In this document: piece after piece, positions 16,818-31,954 of the stretch
Numbering within the stretch: position 1 is the stretch's first letter
How the letters are laid out: each line of letters begins with the position of its first letter
DNA from: Theropithecus gelada
Taxonomy: Eukaryota; Chordata; Mammalia; Primates; Cercopithecidae
Reading direction: 5' to 3'
DNA length: 64,000 bases
Assembly (NCBI RefSeq): GCF_003255815.1
Contig: NC_037674.1
Span: forward strand, 18,217,246 to 18,281,245
Translations under genes and position numbers: made by a program
Notes under the pieces: model-generated
What the model was told of the DNA's origin: nothing
Seen by the model: the letters and a program-made list of their open reading frames with translations, nothing else
Databases searched by the model: none

Positions 16818-17809
16818 TTATAATCTATGTTTAATCAAGTTAGCTATTTCATTTCTTCCTTCATTAAATACTCTCTTTCCCTTTACTTTTGTTTGGTTTT
16901 TAAGACACCTATTTTAAAATATTCTCTATTTAATGGCAAGTCTCAGTAATTAAAAGTTCCTGCAATCTTTAAAAAAAATCCCCATTATTTTCTTAGCTGC
17001 CATTCATTGACAATCATAGTCAGTGGATCCCAATATTTTCCTAAGACATCATGGTTAACAGGAATACCTAATATGCTCAATTTGGTTGATGGAACTAAGG
17101 TTGGAGAGTTTTCTTTTTAGAAGAAAAATGTCTAAGAGAATATATGAAAATCTACTATGAATCTTTTTCAGTTAATAATGTTTCAGAGGTTGTACTTTTA
17201 TTCATTACCTGACATGAGCCTTCAGTTAACACAGAATTTTTTGTGTGTGTTATATAATTTTGCCCAATTATTTTCATTCCAGTAACTGTCAGAATGAAAA
17301 CCTCCAGACTTATTATCACATTCTACAGCCTAGTCCACAGCTGATTGGGCATCTGGACTTCTCCCTGATGGATTCTAGCCAAGACAAGCCCAGGAGACTC
17401 TTTCTACTTAAGAGTTTCCCTGGCCTGGCTCTGACCTTACTTCTGCCATAGAAAGGCTGAAATAGAGATAAAGAGAAATCAGCTGTTTAGAGAAATCTTG
17501 AGATAAGTAGTCAAAGAAATAACACCAGTTTGCATATCTCATCTAATTCTAATAGAAAAAGAAATAATGTCAGATCAAGGAAATTCAATCACCTTATTTA
17601 ATGTAGTAAAGACAACTCAAACCCAACTGGGGAAAAACAGTCATGTATGCAAATGATTCCAATTTAAAGCAGATTATAATGAATACCATTAGTGAAGCAC
17701 CATGAAATATAAACACTTGGGAGTGGTAAGGATTAGTTCCATGTAGTAGGAGGGAGGAAGGACAAGCCTTAGGAATAGGCAGCACTTTACTGGGTCTTGA
17801 AACAAATAA

Positions 17810-18760
17810 TCTCTTGAAACTTCCTCAATTGATGGCACTTTGCCAATATTTATCAAAATTGTAAATGCATATATTCACTTTGTCTCACAATTTCACTTGT
17901 GGAAATTTATCTCACAGATATACTTGTATGTGCAAAAATAGTGGATGTAGTCAGTCACTACCATCATTGTTTGTGATAGCAAAAGATTGAGGGCAACCTA
18001 AATGTCTGCCAATAGGAGACTCTGATTAAATAAATTATAGTATGTCCAAATAATGGAATACATTCTGAAGTTGCAAAAAAAAAAAGTGGGGCCAGGCACG
18101 GTAGTTCATGGTTATAATTCCAGAACTTTGGGGAGTCTAAGGCAGGAGGATCACTTGAGGCCAGGAGTTCAAGACCAGCCTGGGCAACATAGTGAGACCC
18201 TGTCTCTGGACAAAAAAAAAGAAAAAAAAAAGAATTAAAGAATTAGCTGGGCATGGTGGCATGCACCTATAGTCCCTGCTACCAGCTACTTGGGAGGCTG
18301 AGGTGGGAGAATCCCCCAGCTACTTAGGAGGATGCGGTAGGAGGACCTCTGAGTCATAGCTGTAGTGAGCTGTGATCATGCCACTCCACTCCAGCTTGGG
18401 TGACAGAGCGAGACCCTGTCTAAAAGAAAGAAAAAAAAAAGAATGAGGAAGTTCTATATACCAACATGGAAAGATCGTCTAGATACACTGTCAAGTGAAA
18501 AAAAAGAAAGGTATAGAATGTATATCATGCTACCTTTTTAATCAAAAAGGTAAAAATAAGAATGTTCATTTGTATTTATTGTATGTGAATAAAGAAATTC
18601 TGGAAGAATATATTAAGAAACTAATAACAGTACAGCTACCTAAAGGTGAACGTAGGGAGTAGGGGGAAGAATCAGAGACAATATAGGAAATGAGTAGATT
18701 TGGAATAGGCAGAGGTGAAATGGAGATTTATTTCACTGTTTACTTTTTAATTTCTTTTCA
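17810..18760 (+). mobile_element. L1M 3' region interrupted by an Alu
   Basis: Old L1 3' part in two blocks (17810-18089 and 18442-18760), with AACCTAAATGTCTGCCAATAG, GGAATACATTCTG and, past the Alu, ATGGAAAGATCGTC. No frame survives. Confidence 0.6.
18090..18441 (+). mobile_element. Alu with a short internal duplication
   Basis: The right-arm stretch GCTACTTGGGAGGCTGAGG is repeated 41 bases later as GCTACTTAGGAGGATGCGG, which makes the element longer than usual. Confidence 0.9.
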
Positions 18761-18769
18761 AGTCAGGTT

Positions 18770-19345
18770 TAATTGACTTTACTCTGAATTACTGAGGTAT
18801 CATTTACTTACAATAAAATTCATACTTTATGTATACAGTTTTATGAGTTTTGACTGATATAAAGTCACATAACCACCACCACAACTAAGATATCAAATAT
18901 TTCCATCACTCCAATAAGTTTCCTTAAGGCCCCTTTGAGTCAATCCCTCCCCACCCCTAGTCTCTGACAACCAATGATTTCTGTCCCTTGTCAGCACTTA
19001 GTATTGTCTGGTTTTTGTTTTAACCATTCTAATTGGTAGGCAGTGGTATCTTGCCAGGGTTTTAATTTGCATTTCCCTAATAACTAATGATATTGACCAT
19101 CTCTTAATATGCTTATTTGCCATTTGTATCTCTTCTTTGATAAAATGTCTATTCAAATATTTAGCCCACTTTTACTGTGTTGCTTTCTTTTTATTGAGTT
19201 GTATGAGTTGTTCATAGATCCTGGACATAAAACCTTTATCAGATGTGTGTTCTGCAAATATTTTTCCCCATCTGTGACTTGTCTTTTCATTTGCTCGACA
19301 GTGTCTTTCAAAGAGCATAAGTGTTTAATTTTGATACATTTTTAA
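18770..19345 (-). mobile_element. L1M 3' end
   Basis: Reversed L1 3' UTR and ORF2 end. Contains TTTTAATTTGCATTTCCCTA, AACTAATGATATTGA and CACATCTG-like text, then CAAATATTTTTCCCCATC. Confidence 0.7.
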
Positions 19346-19769
19346 TTCTTTAACTTGTGCATCACATGAATATGTTACCTATTCGAAATTTATATTTAAA
19401 AATATTTTGAAAGAAAAAGAAAGTAAAAAGTGAATATTTAACAATCTATGAGCATATTTTATTTGATACCTAGATATTCAAATGAAAACAAAAAAGAAAA
19501 AATAAATTGGGCCTTGAAGAGCTGACGGAATTACAACAGAAAAAATGAGATGCATTTTAAGTCAAAAAACATGGTTAACAATGCAAAGAGGGAGGAAAGT
19601 ACTGTTGGTGTTAGAGAAACAAATCTGGTATGATTGTAGCTGACCATGAGAGGAAAAAAACAGGAAAATAGGTTGAAGTCAGATTAAGGGAGGATTTAAA
19701 TGTCAAATTAAGATCTTCTTTAATTTGGTTTATAACGTGTAGGTAATTGGAATTCATAAAATATTTTTA

Positions 19770-20062
19770 GGCTGGGTGTGGTGGCTCATGCCTGTAATTG
19801 CAGCACTTTGGGAGGCCGAGACGGGTGGATCACGAGGTCAGGAGATCGAGACCATCCTGGCTCACACTGTGAAACCCCGTCTCTACTAAAAATACAAAAA
19901 ATTAGCTGGGCGCGGTGGCGGGCGCCTGTAGTCCCAGCTGCATGGGAGGCTGAGGCAGAAGAATGGCATGAACCCAGGGGACAGAGCTTGCAGTGAGTGG
20001 AGATCGCGCCGCTGCACTCCAGCCTGGGCGACACAGCAAGATTCCGTCTCAAAAAAAAAAAA
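19770..20062 (+). mobile_element. AluY
   Basis: Full young Alu with CGCGGTGGCGGGCGCC and GAGCTTGCAGTGAG. Contains TGAGTGGAGATCGCGCC in the right arm. Confidence 0.94.
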
Positions 20063-20947
20063 TTTTTTCAGCTGGAAAGTAACGATTGAGAAAATGCTCT
20101 GCATGTATGTTGACTCTGGTGGAAGTATAACAGACTGAAAGGAGAAGACAGAGAGATAAGTGAGGAAACTATTTTAACAAAACAAACAACAAAATTAGTA
20201 CAAGGGCAGAAGCAGTGTGAATGTAAAGGAGAGAAGGTATGTTAGAGACAGGATGAACTCCTAGGAGAATAAACCAAGAAAGAAGAGAATGACTCTAGCC
20301 TATTGCTAACAAAAGAGAAAGGATCAGGGAAAAAAATGCAAGAACTATGTAATAGAACTCCCAATGGAATTAAGAAAGTATCTCAAATTCAGCTGAAATT
20401 CTGAAATACTAACAGAGAAAAAAGACTTTAAAAATTGTTCTTACATAAGTTACTACAATCCTAGGCACTGGAAGTTTCAGGCGAATGGTTAGGACAGGAG
20501 CAACAGGAGAAAACATGTCACTCCAAGAGCTTACATACAAAGGGCCAGTGTGAGATGCCAGCTGAAGGGCTGAAACTGGGGAATGCCTTAAAAGCAGGAC
20601 ACATACACAAAATGAACAGGCAGATTCAAATCATTAGGTAAACAGAAGTTCAACTCTGAAATTATGAATCAAAGTGTTGCAGATATATATAGTTTAGGAC
20701 TTCTTTGCCCCTCACAACCCTACTTAATGTAACTAATACATCTTAAAGGTGATAAAGAGTAGAGGCTGTCAAAACCAACTTCATAAAACAACACACTGGT
20801 ATAACAGATACACTCCATCATTCCCTTTGCAATGCCTTCTGACTGATGGTCCTACACCACAAGATTGGTAAATAAATATGCATCTATGTTTTGAGGAAGT
20901 TCCTTCGTGGTGATAGAATAGCTTTGTATCTGGATTATGGTGTTGAT

Positions 20948-21567
20948 GTCTTAGTCCATTTGTGCTGCTACAAAATAAGCTTGCCCAACATGTAGCCCAG
21001 GATGGCTTTGAACATAACCCAACACAAATTCATAAACTTTCCTAAAACATTATTGGGATTTTTTTTTTTAGTTCATCAGCTATTGTTAGTATATTTCATG
21101 TGTGGCCCAAGACAATGCTTCTTCCATTGTGGCCCAGGGAAGCCAAAAGATTGGACATCCCTGCTATAAAGGAATACATGAGGCTGAAAATTTATAAAGA
21201 AAAGAGGTCTGTTTGGTTCACAGTTCTGCATGCAGGTTGTATAAGAAACATGGCACCAGCATCTGCTTCTGGTGAGGGCTTCAGGCTGCTACCACTCATG
21301 GTGGAAGGCAAAGCAGAGGAGGCATGTGCAGAGGTCACATGGTGAGAAAGGAAGCAAGAAGGTGGGGGAAGGTGCCAGGCTCTTTTTAACAACCAGCTCT
21401 CACAAGAACTAACAGTGAGAACTCACGACCCTCCGCTCCCAGGGGAGAGGAGTGATCTATTCATGAGTGATCCATCCCACGATCCAAACACTGCCCGTTA
21501 GGCCTCACTTCTAGCATTGGGAATCAAATTTAAACATCAGATTTGGATGGGGCATTCAAATTATAGC
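20948..21567 (-). mobile_element. MaLR LTR (MST/MLT1-like), split by MER30
   Basis: Reversed LTR that starts TGTCTTAGTCCATTTGTG, with TATAAAGAAAAGAGG, CACCAGCATCTGCTTCTGG and AACAACCAGCTCTCAC, ending CAAATTATAGCA. ERVL-MaLR type. The two halves meet at CTATAAA across the MER30 copy. Short frames on both strands here are shadows of the LTR. Confidence 0.8.
20976..21164 (-). mobile_element. MER30-like hAT-Charlie MITE
   Basis: Second MER30-like copy. Flanks TGCTACAAA and TGCTATAAA form an 8-9 bp target duplication as expected for hAT elements. A T-run (21061-21070) stands where 4201-4413 has twenty T. Confidence 0.75.
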
Positions 21568-21830
21568 AGTTGGTTATATGAATCTATACATGTGATAAAA
21601 TTTCACATACCACCACCCCCACCAAAATGTGCATGTTGAACCTGGTAAAATCTAAGTCTGTACTTGAGTTAATAATATTATACCAACATCAATTTCCCAG
21701 TTTTGACAATGTACTATGATTATGTAAGGTATTATCACTGGAGAAAGCTGGGTGAAGGTACATGGTAACTGTATTATTTTTGTAACTTCTTATGAGTCTT
21801 AACTATTTGAAAACAAAAAGACAAAACAAA
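21568..21830 (+). mobile_element. L1M 3' UTR
   Basis: Contains TTTCCCAGTTTTGACAATGT, ACTATGATTATGTAAGG and AGAAAGCTGGGTGAAGG, as in old L1 3' UTRs. Confidence 0.6.
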
Positions 21831-21960
21831 GAAAACTATAAAAAATGCTTAAAGTATTATGTCGTGATTCTTCATCCTTAATGAATCTTCAAGTAACAGA
21901 CCAACTACTATTACATATTGATCAGCTAACAGAGTATTTACTGTGATAACAAAACAGTAT

Positions 21961-22258
21961 TTGTTATGATGAGAACTCATAGACACAAAGGGAAAGACGA
22001 ACATTGGGGCCTACTTCAGGGTGGGGGGTGGGAGGAAGGAAAGGAGCAGAAAAAATAACCATTGGGTACTAGGCTTAGTACCCAGGTGATGAAATAATCT
22101 ATATAACAAACCCCCATGGCACGAGTTTACCTATAACAAACTTGCACATGTGCCCCCAAACCCAAAATAGAAATGAAAAATAATAATAAAAAAGGACAAC
22201 AATATACATCAAATCAGGGGGAAAAGCAAATAATAATAATAATAAAATAATAAAAAAG
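21961..22258 (+). mobile_element. L1 3' end with A-rich tail
   Basis: Primate L1 3' UTR: ACACAAAGGG, GGGGCCTACTTCAGGG, GGGTACTAGGCTTAGTACC, CATGGCACGAGTTTACC, CTTGCACATGTGCCC. Tail ends in TAA repeats. Confidence 0.85.
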
Positions 22259-22265
22259 CAGAGGA

Positions 22266-22415
22266 GGCCAGGTGTGGTGGCTCACACCTGTAATTTTAGA
22301 ACTTTGAGAAGCTGAGGCAAGAAGATCACCTGAGCCCAGGAGAGGCTACAATGAGTTTTGATTGCACCACTGCACTCCGAGCCTGTGCAACAGAGCAAGA
22401 TCCTATCTCTTTAAA
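22266..22415 (+). mobile_element. Alu monomer-size copy
   Basis: About 150 bases; the left-arm start joins directly to a right-arm end (GAGCCCAGGAGAGGCTACAATGA has an internal loss). Either FLAM-like or a deleted Alu. Confidence 0.75.
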
Positions 22416-22697
22416 TAATAATAAAAAATTTAAAAAGCAAAGGGAAAGGAATATGAGAGGGAAAAGGGAGAGAGGGACTGGATTAAAAACATTAAAAGTC
22501 GATTGGGTTAAATTCATAAGCTAAACATAAAGGCTTGTCATGGCAGCTATCTGCATCTGCTCCCTAACTCCAAAACAAGTACCCTCAAGATCTGCAGAAG
22601 AGAGAAGAAAGAAAACAAAGAAACTAGTTAACACAAAATATAGAATGGAGAGTATGTCAAGGGCTGCACTGGCTAATGTGATAGCCACTTAAAATTA

Positions 22698-23066
<369 letters not shown>

Positions 23067-23599
23067 AGTTCCTCATTTGCTCTGGCTACAATCCAAGTGC
23101 TCTATAGCCACATGTAGCTAGTGGCTATCATATAAGACAGTACAGATACAGAACATTGCTATCATCATAGAAAGCTCCATTTGTCAGTGCTGCTTGAGGA
23201 AGAAAAAGGGATATGATCAGGAAAGGACCCACAGCGTGCTTCTAAGATGGTAATACGCCATTTCTTAACCTAGATGGAGGCCAGTAATGTTTCGTTATTC
23301 TTAATTTTTAATGTTTTTTACACTCTTCTGGAATATATAGCAAGACAAAATAAACAAAATCAAAATACAGATTTCTGCAGATAACATGATGGTATACTTA
23401 GACAATCCAAACAACTGATTCAAGTTTCCTAGCAATAAAGAAATAATTGTACATACGAAACAAATCTACAATGGGAACTTTTGATTTTACATTAGTAGAA
23501 CAATATGAGAAAATTATTTCAAACACAATCCAAAAAAGTATGACATTAACTTTTTTTAAAATTTATTTTTATTTTATGTTTATTATTAATTTCATGAAA

Positions 23600-24125
23600 C
23601 CAAAACTTTAAAGAAGCAGACAGATCCCAAAATGGACAGGAGCTGAGACCAAATAAGGCTTGTGAATCCCATACTGAGACCAAATAAGTCCATTTACAAT
23701 ATTGACAGAGTGACATCAATGCCTTACAGTTTTATTGCTAAATTAAGTTTGGCCTAAAACTGCCTCTGTACATGTTTTATGGCTGGTCTAGAGGTAATGA
23801 TGGTAACCTAACTTGAGTATAAATAGACTGTAAACTACTCTTGTAACAAACAGCCAAGTCTCAGCCAACCACAGCAGCCAACTGTTCAAAGCAGATTCAA
23901 ATAAAGCAAATGCCCAGCTGTAAGCAATCCAGCTGTTTCTATACCTCACTTACATTTTCTGTACTCATTTTACTTTTTATGTTCATACATGTTATCTGAC
24001 CATGTGGCAGCCCCAGAGTCATTCTGAACCTGTTCTTATTCTGGGAGGCTACATGATTCATGAATCATTCTTTGCTCAACTAAACTCTGTTAAATTTAAT
24101 TTGCCTAATGTCTTCTTTTCAACAA
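23600..24125 (+). mobile_element. Probable ERV1-type LTR
   Basis: Has GAGTATAAATAGACTGTAA (TATA-like), CTATACCTCACTTACATT and, near the end, ATTCATGAATCATTCTTTGC and CAACTAAACTCTGTTAAATT, which resemble ERV1 LTR ends. Name and borders uncertain. Confidence 0.45.
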
Positions 24126-24559
24126 ACCTAAAAGCCCTATCAAAAATAGAGGTTGTGGTAAAGGGAACGAGGAGGAAATTCACTGAAGATACAGCTTAGA
24201 GAATAGCTGGACAGGAGAGAACTAGGGGGAAAAGATAGCTGAAGGACCTGACATCAGAACAATGATCAAACATTGACTTCAGAAACTATTCCATTTTAGA
24301 AGCCACAGTTTGATTAGCTGGTCAAGGTATTTATGCCCCCAAGATATTGTTATAAACAATAAAGTAACTGGCCTGCAATTAGTGAAGTTTAACAGCTGGA
24401 TGTGGCCAAGGAAAGAGCAGAAGTGAGCCTTACTGGTACCATTATCATCATAGTTTGATTGTGGTCATACCCAAAGATGCACCTCCCTGGAGAGCAACAC
24501 AGTCTTAATACTGTGTGTATGGTTTGCAGGGAGGAAGGGAGAACGGAATAGATTTCACT

Positions 24560-24955
24560 AAAATGATCCTGTCAGCCACTAAACAAAAAATAACAACAAG
24601 CCCTAGAAGGGGGAAACTAGTACCCAGAGTTGCTGTAATATATTACCTAAAAGGCCCAGTTTCCAACAAAAAATCATGAGGCATGCAAAGAAACAGGAAA
24701 GTATGACTTATACATAGGGGGAAAAAAGCTGGCAACAGAAACTGCCTGTGAGAGTGACCAGATATTGGATTTAACAGAAAAAGATTTTAAAGTAGCCATT
24801 ATAGTTATGTTTTCAGAAATAAAGGACAGCTTGATTAAACAAGTAAAAGAAAATGCGATGATAGTGTTGCATCAAATAGAGAATATCAATGAAGAGAACT
24901 AAGTGGAAATTTGGGAGTTGAAAAGTATAGTAACTGAAATAGAATTATAGTATGT
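24560..24955 (+). mobile_element. Old L1 ORF1-region piece
   Basis: L1M-type sequence: GTGACCAGATATTGGATT, AAGTAGCCATTATAG, CATCAAATAGAGAATATC and GAGTTGAAAAGTATAGTAAC. No open frame. Confidence 0.65.
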
Positions 24956-25198
24956 AGAAAGGGTATCATACTACACAAATGACCCCTCATCTCAAAGGGT
25001 CAACATGTGTTCTTACTAGAAGACCACTTGAAATCTCCCTCTAATGTACATTTTTTGAAGCCACAAATTTCAATAGTACAATTTATTGTCATTCTATAAT
25101 CATTAAATGTATATGCCACTTCTTAGATAACATCCATTAGGATAAATAATTAGCATTGTTTAAAAAGTGTGATACTATAAATACCAGGGTAATTATCA

Positions 25199-25333
<135 letters not shown>

Positions 25334-25718
25334 CTAGAAAAATAAAGAAGGAAAATATATACATTCTTATAATACTTAGTCCTTACATTTTAAGTCTTCT
25401 TCTATTTAAGCTCTATATAACACACATGTTCCAAACATACTATTCTAGTCAATGATGTTTAGTAGGTATTAAAATATGACTTAGTTTTCGGTTCTATTAA
25501 TGCCTAATATCAGGTAAACTTTGAGCAACAAAGGATGTAAATGACTAAGGTTACACACAAGACAATATTAACTAGACTTGGAATTCTAAGTTCTTGAAAT
25601 TCTAGTCTAAGTGAATGCTTAAATGACAACCCAACCCCCTACTTTTTAAAATAGGAGAAATCAGAGACGGACAAAAAAAAAAAAAAAACATAGAAATTTA
25701 AAAGAATTTCCTGTAAAC

Positions 25719-26023
25719 GGCCAGGTGTGGTGGCTCATGCCTGTAATCCCAGCACTTTGGGAGGCTGAGGCAGGTGGATCACAAGGTCAGGAGTTTGAGA
25801 CCAGCCTGACCAACATGGTGAAACCCCGTTTCTACTTAAAAAAAAAAAAATTAACCGCGTGTGGTAGCATGCGCCTGTTATTCCAGCTACGCAGGAAGCT
25901 GAGGCAGAAGAATTGCTTGAATCCAGGAGGCAGAGGTTGCACTGAGCCGAGATTGCACCACGGCACTCTAGCCTGGGCGACAGAGTGAGACTCCGTCACA
26001 AAAAAAATTTAAAAAAAAAAAAA
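25719..26023 (+). mobile_element. Alu (S-like)
   Basis: Full Alu flanked by AAAGAATTTCCTGTAAAC / AAAGAATTTCCTATAAAC. It is antisense to TTBK2 and lies between the DFG and HRD exons. Confidence 0.95.
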
Positions 26024-26826
26024 AGAATTTCCTATAAACATCATAAAACTGAATTTCACTAAGTCTAAAATTAAAATACAATTTATAAAAACATTTCAAA
26101 ATGGACTTAAGTAAAATACACTTTGTATTCTTCCCCTAATGAAAATCAGTGTAATATTAAATGACCACAAACGCAAAGATGAGTATGTAAGTAAGAGGAC
26201 TTGTGAAGGTAAAGGCCAAATTGTTACCAGAATTGTTAGGTTTTTTTTTTTTTTTTTTTTTTTTTAAATATTGTTCTACTTATGGACTTTCTGATAAAAA
26301 CAGAAACTATTCCAATCACCATGGTTCTCAAATAATGATGCATAGAAATAGACTGACTCTACTATGTTAAATTTAGTTAGCATTTTCATGTAAACTAATT
26401 TTAGAAGTCATGTAACAACAGACGGTTATACTTTTCAACTGTACCAACATATGATACCTTTATAGTAAATATGGTATATCAGAAATGGATCATTTCACCT
26501 AATGAACAATCAAATACCAAAAAGGACAAAAAAACCTATTTCACACTTATGGAAATGACAATTTCTAAGAAAAACAGATTAGTAAATAAAAACCCCACTA
26601 TATTTCCACAGTAGCACTCAGGAGAAAATAAGGTCTTTCACAACTGATGATTTCCTATAATTTTTGACTTAACAAATAGTTCAAGAACACAATATGAACA
26701 ACCAAAAGCAACATATATAGTTTTTTAACTAATATATCTATAAAAGAAACCAGGGAATAATGCCAATTTAGGCATAAAGCTAAGTAAATGGCAATGTTAG
26801 CACACATAATAATAGTCAAACATAAA

Positions 26827-26990
26827 CCTTTTTTAAGAGACAGGGTCTCACTATGCTGCCCAGGCTGGGGTGCAGTGGCTATCCACAGGAGCAATCATAG
26901 CTCACTGCAGTCTCCGTCTCCTGCACTCAAGGAATCCTCCTGCTTCAGCCTCCTGAGTAGCTGGGACTATGGGCATGTGTCACCGCCCCA
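26827..26990 (-). mobile_element. Alu fragment
   Basis: Minus-strand right-arm piece ending in CACCGCCCCAGTC; about 160 bases. Confidence 0.82.
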
Positions 26991-27201
26991 GTCTCAGTTT
27001 TTATTTTCATTGTATGAGAAAAACTCCTGAAAATAAGTTGTAGTTGTAATTATTACTTAAAAAATTAAGAGGTAAGTTATATTTTTGCTTCCAGGTCTCT
27101 ATCGAAATGAAAATATTACCTTGTATTTTACCACAACAAATACATAAAGCTACATTTGTAATTTATTGTGTCCCAGGATAACATTAAGAGTATCAAACTC
27201 A

Positions 27202-27381
<180 letters not shown>

Positions 27382-27475
27382 TCAAATAAACACTTTCAAA
27401 TACAGTACTAAAACTATGTTAGAAGAGAAAACTGGGAAACCACTCACTTACCATTGAAAAATATGTTTTCAGTAA

Positions 27476-27818
<343 letters not shown>

Positions 27819-28035
27819 TGATCCTCTCACTCAACAGATCTCTTAATCATATGAATGTTTCAGACAAGTTTTAGAATAATGAGATTTTTAGCATATCATG
27901 TTTCTGATTCATCATGCTTCCCTTTATCTCTGATGTCATAACAAAAAAGTCTTGATTATTTAAAATATAAGTAATCAAATATATAATAATTTATATTATT
28001 TACATTTGTATTTATTTACTTAAAATATGTGATCA

Positions 28036-28409
<374 letters not shown>

Positions 28410-28444
28410 CTAATTCCTCATTACTGCCTAACATATATTCTCAT

Positions 28445-28760
28445 ACAAGTTACTTAACTTTCTTCAATCAGTTTCCTCATAAAAACAAGCTAATAAAACC
28501 TACCTCACAGAGCTCTGTGAGGATTAAACAAGATCTATGTAAAGTTTTTCCTCCGTGTGTTTTGTTTTTTAAATAGAAATGGGGTCTTGCTATGTTGACC
28601 AGGCTGGTCTCAAACTCCTTGCCTCCCATCTCAGCCTCCTGACATGATGGGATTACAGGTGTGAACCACCGTGCCTGGCCCCATATAAAGTTTTTAGAAT
28701 ACTGTGTGGTACACAATAGGTACTCAACATAGGCTAACTATTGTTATTATGACCAAACAT
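28445..28760 (+). mobile_element. MIR relic split by an Alu fragment
   Basis: Plus-strand MIR: AAGTTACTTAAC, CAGTTTCCTCAT, ACCTACCTCACAGAG, GTGAGGATTAAAC, then after the Alu piece TATAAAGTTTTTAGAATACTG and AGGTACTCAACAT. Confidence 0.75.
28558..28680 (-). mobile_element. Alu monomer fragment
   Basis: Minus-strand left-arm-like piece ending in CGTGCCTGGCC, inserted in the MIR; short T-rich tail. Confidence 0.82.
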
Positions 28761-28839
28761 TATATGACAAACATTCAATTTACTTGTAGAAGTATATAAA
28801 AGCAATGAATACATCCAGCATCTGCCATTCATGATTGCA

Positions 28840-28990
28840 CTGAAGCCTCACAGTACCCTAAACAGAAGTTGTTCCTGTGCCTGTTTTACAGATAAGGAAA
28901 CTAAGGTTCTAAGAGGTTAAATAATGTTAACCTGTTCATGTAAAGCTGTTTTCCAAATCTAACTCTGTCTGACTCCAAAGTGCTCTTCTT
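28840..28990 (-). mobile_element. MIR relic
   Basis: Antisense MIR: TTTTACAGATAAGGAAACTA, AGAGGTTAAATAATG and TCTGTCTGACTCCAAAG. Confidence 0.7.
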
Positions 28991-29894
28991 TTACAGTCCT
29001 CTTTCACAGAGCTTTTCTACAGACTTTTTCATGATGCTGCTCCACCAAGGTTCCTTGTTGCTTAGGTAACAAACCAGTAATCTGAAAAGGAGAGCAGGAC
29101 CACGGCCCTGCAGCTCTACCTCCCAAAGAAAAGACTGGCTCTCCTGTCACAAGGGGATTTAAATATCCCAATCTATTCCCACAATTTTATAATATATCTT
29201 TAGGGGTACTATGCCACTAATATTATCACTTCATCTAAAGATAATTGATTCACTTTTGAAAAGTAATAAATTCTTAGATTATCATTCAAAATAAAATATG
29301 AAGTACTCCTCAAGTAACAGTTTAAAAGTTACAGTAAAGTCAGGATCCTTTCATACTTCGTATCTTCTTTTTTAAATGCAGCTTTCTCATAATGTAAATT
29401 AATTGGGATTTACCTTAGTTATTATTTTTAATGGAAATTTGTTGTTTCCCGCACCTGTAGCAAACGTAAAATAAGTGACAATCTACAGTAGCGATCTGTA
29501 TAACCATGTGAGAGTACCTAATAACTTTTATTAGAATTCCAATAGTTTTTTCTTCAAAAATCAAAATTTTGATTGCCGAAAATATACCTAATATTGAAAC
29601 TTTATTTGTAAACAGCTTTCACCACAAAAACTTTCAAAAGGAAATCAATTAAATTTTATTTATGACATTAGTAACACTTTAAAAAATTTAAATATTTTAA
29701 AATACAAGCCTAACGTATCAACTCGCAAAATCTGAGAGGTAAACACAAAACTGATAAAAGTATGGGGTAAAGTGTTATTAACATGGTAAAAACATGCAGG
29801 TACCCACTAAATTATACTTTAAAGTAAATACTACTAATGAATTATTATTTGTTACAAAGAAAAATTGAAAACAATCTATACAATAGTCCATGGT

Positions 29895-30232
29895 TATCCA
29901 TGGTTTTACTTTATCCATGGTTTTACTTTACTGTTTTCCCACAGTCAACCATGGTCCAAAAATATTAAATGGAATATGCCAGAAATAAACAGTTAATAAG
30001 TTTTACATTACAGGCCATTCTCATATGTGATGAAATCTCATACCATCCTGCTCCATCAGGCCCAGGACGTGAATCATCCCTTTAGTCCAGCGTGTCCACA
30101 TGTTGTTACCTGACCACTAATCACTTAGTGGCTCAATCAGTTACCCAGATGTGCAGGGTTCAGTATGATCTGTGGTTTTAGGCATCCACTTGGGGCCTTA
30201 GAAAGTATCTCCTCAGATAAGGGGGTACTATC
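29895..30232 (+). mobile_element. Tigger-type MITE
   Basis: Has the Tigger-like core GTGAATCATCCCTTT...GTCCAGCGTGTCCAC and an end CAGATAAGGGGGTACTA; GGTTTTACTTTATCCATGG is directly repeated near its start. Confidence 0.65.
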
Positions 30233-30316
30233 ATAAGTACATTAATAAATGAATAGTTACATAAATAATGGTACAGTCATCTTACTGACTGATATGCAGT
30301 CATTCAAAAAATGAAG

Positions 30317-30600
30317 AATCAAGAACTTATGAACACAAAGAAGAAAACATCAGACACTGGGGTCTACTGGAGGGGGGAGGGTAGAAGGAGGGAGAGAGGC
30401 AGAAAAGATAACTATTGGGTACTGAGCTTAATACCTGGGTAACGTAATATTACATACAAAAAAATCTCATGACACACGTTTATCTATGTAACAAACCTTC
30501 ACATGTACCCCCAAAACTAAAATAAAAAATTTTTAAATAAAATAAAATGTCACAAGCCACCATATTTTGTAAAAAAAAAAAAAAAAAAGGAAGAGGACTA
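30317..30600 (+). mobile_element. L1 3' end
   Basis: Same L1 3' UTR as at 21961: AACACAAAG, GACACTGGGGTCTACTGG, AACCTTCACATGTACCCC. The tail region carries an 18-base A run. Confidence 0.85.
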
Positions 30601-30884
30601 TATATAGTAATGTGGAATGAATTAAAGAAGTTCATTTCTCTATAAATTTACAAGATCTTAATAAAAATGCAAGTGAATTTCTACATTGAAGATATGAAAC
30701 ATACCCAAAAGAAGAGAAAATAACATAATGAACCTTCATGTATCTACTGGTCACCCAGAATTAACAATTATCAATTCATGCCCAGTCTTGTTTCATCTAT
30801 TATCCACCTCCTCATCCATATCCTCTCCCCTCCCACCCACACGTACTGAATTATTTTGATGTAAATTCTAACCATATAATTTCA

Positions 30885-31511
<627 letters not shown>

Positions 31512-31954
31512 CAAAAGGGTGTAGAAAAGGAAAGAGATACAAATATAAGTAGAAGTTATTAGCAATTACATCATTGTAAATTTGAATTAGAAACATCAAT
31601 ATGAACCATGGCATACTTTCTCATTTTTTAAAATGCATTTCTTAAATCCATCCACTTGAAAAGAATGAAAAATAATGACCAATCCACTTTCAACAGACAC
31701 CCACATCATCTAGATTCTGGTCTCTGAACATCATTTCCCATTAAAAGGTGCCAAGGCTTAATGGAGAAATGGCTGATTCCAGATCTGGAGTATGAAATAC
31801 ACAGAATGAGCCTGGTACATAGTATTGCGCCAAAAAATAAGGATGCTATCAAAGACTGCTGCAGCCTAGTCCTAACAAAATGAATCCAGATCCAACATGA
31901 AAGAAGTCCCTGTAGCAAAAGATGAGACAATTTGAATATTAAAAAAAAACCGTA

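Noticed and set aside
21100..21392. Overlapping 81-aa and 66-aa frames on opposite strands
   Set aside because: Both fall in the MaLR LTR and its MER30 insert and have no motif.
23830..23850. TATA-like box as a gene promoter
   Set aside because: It sits in a probable LTR inside a TTBK2 intron with no CpG island or exon nearby.
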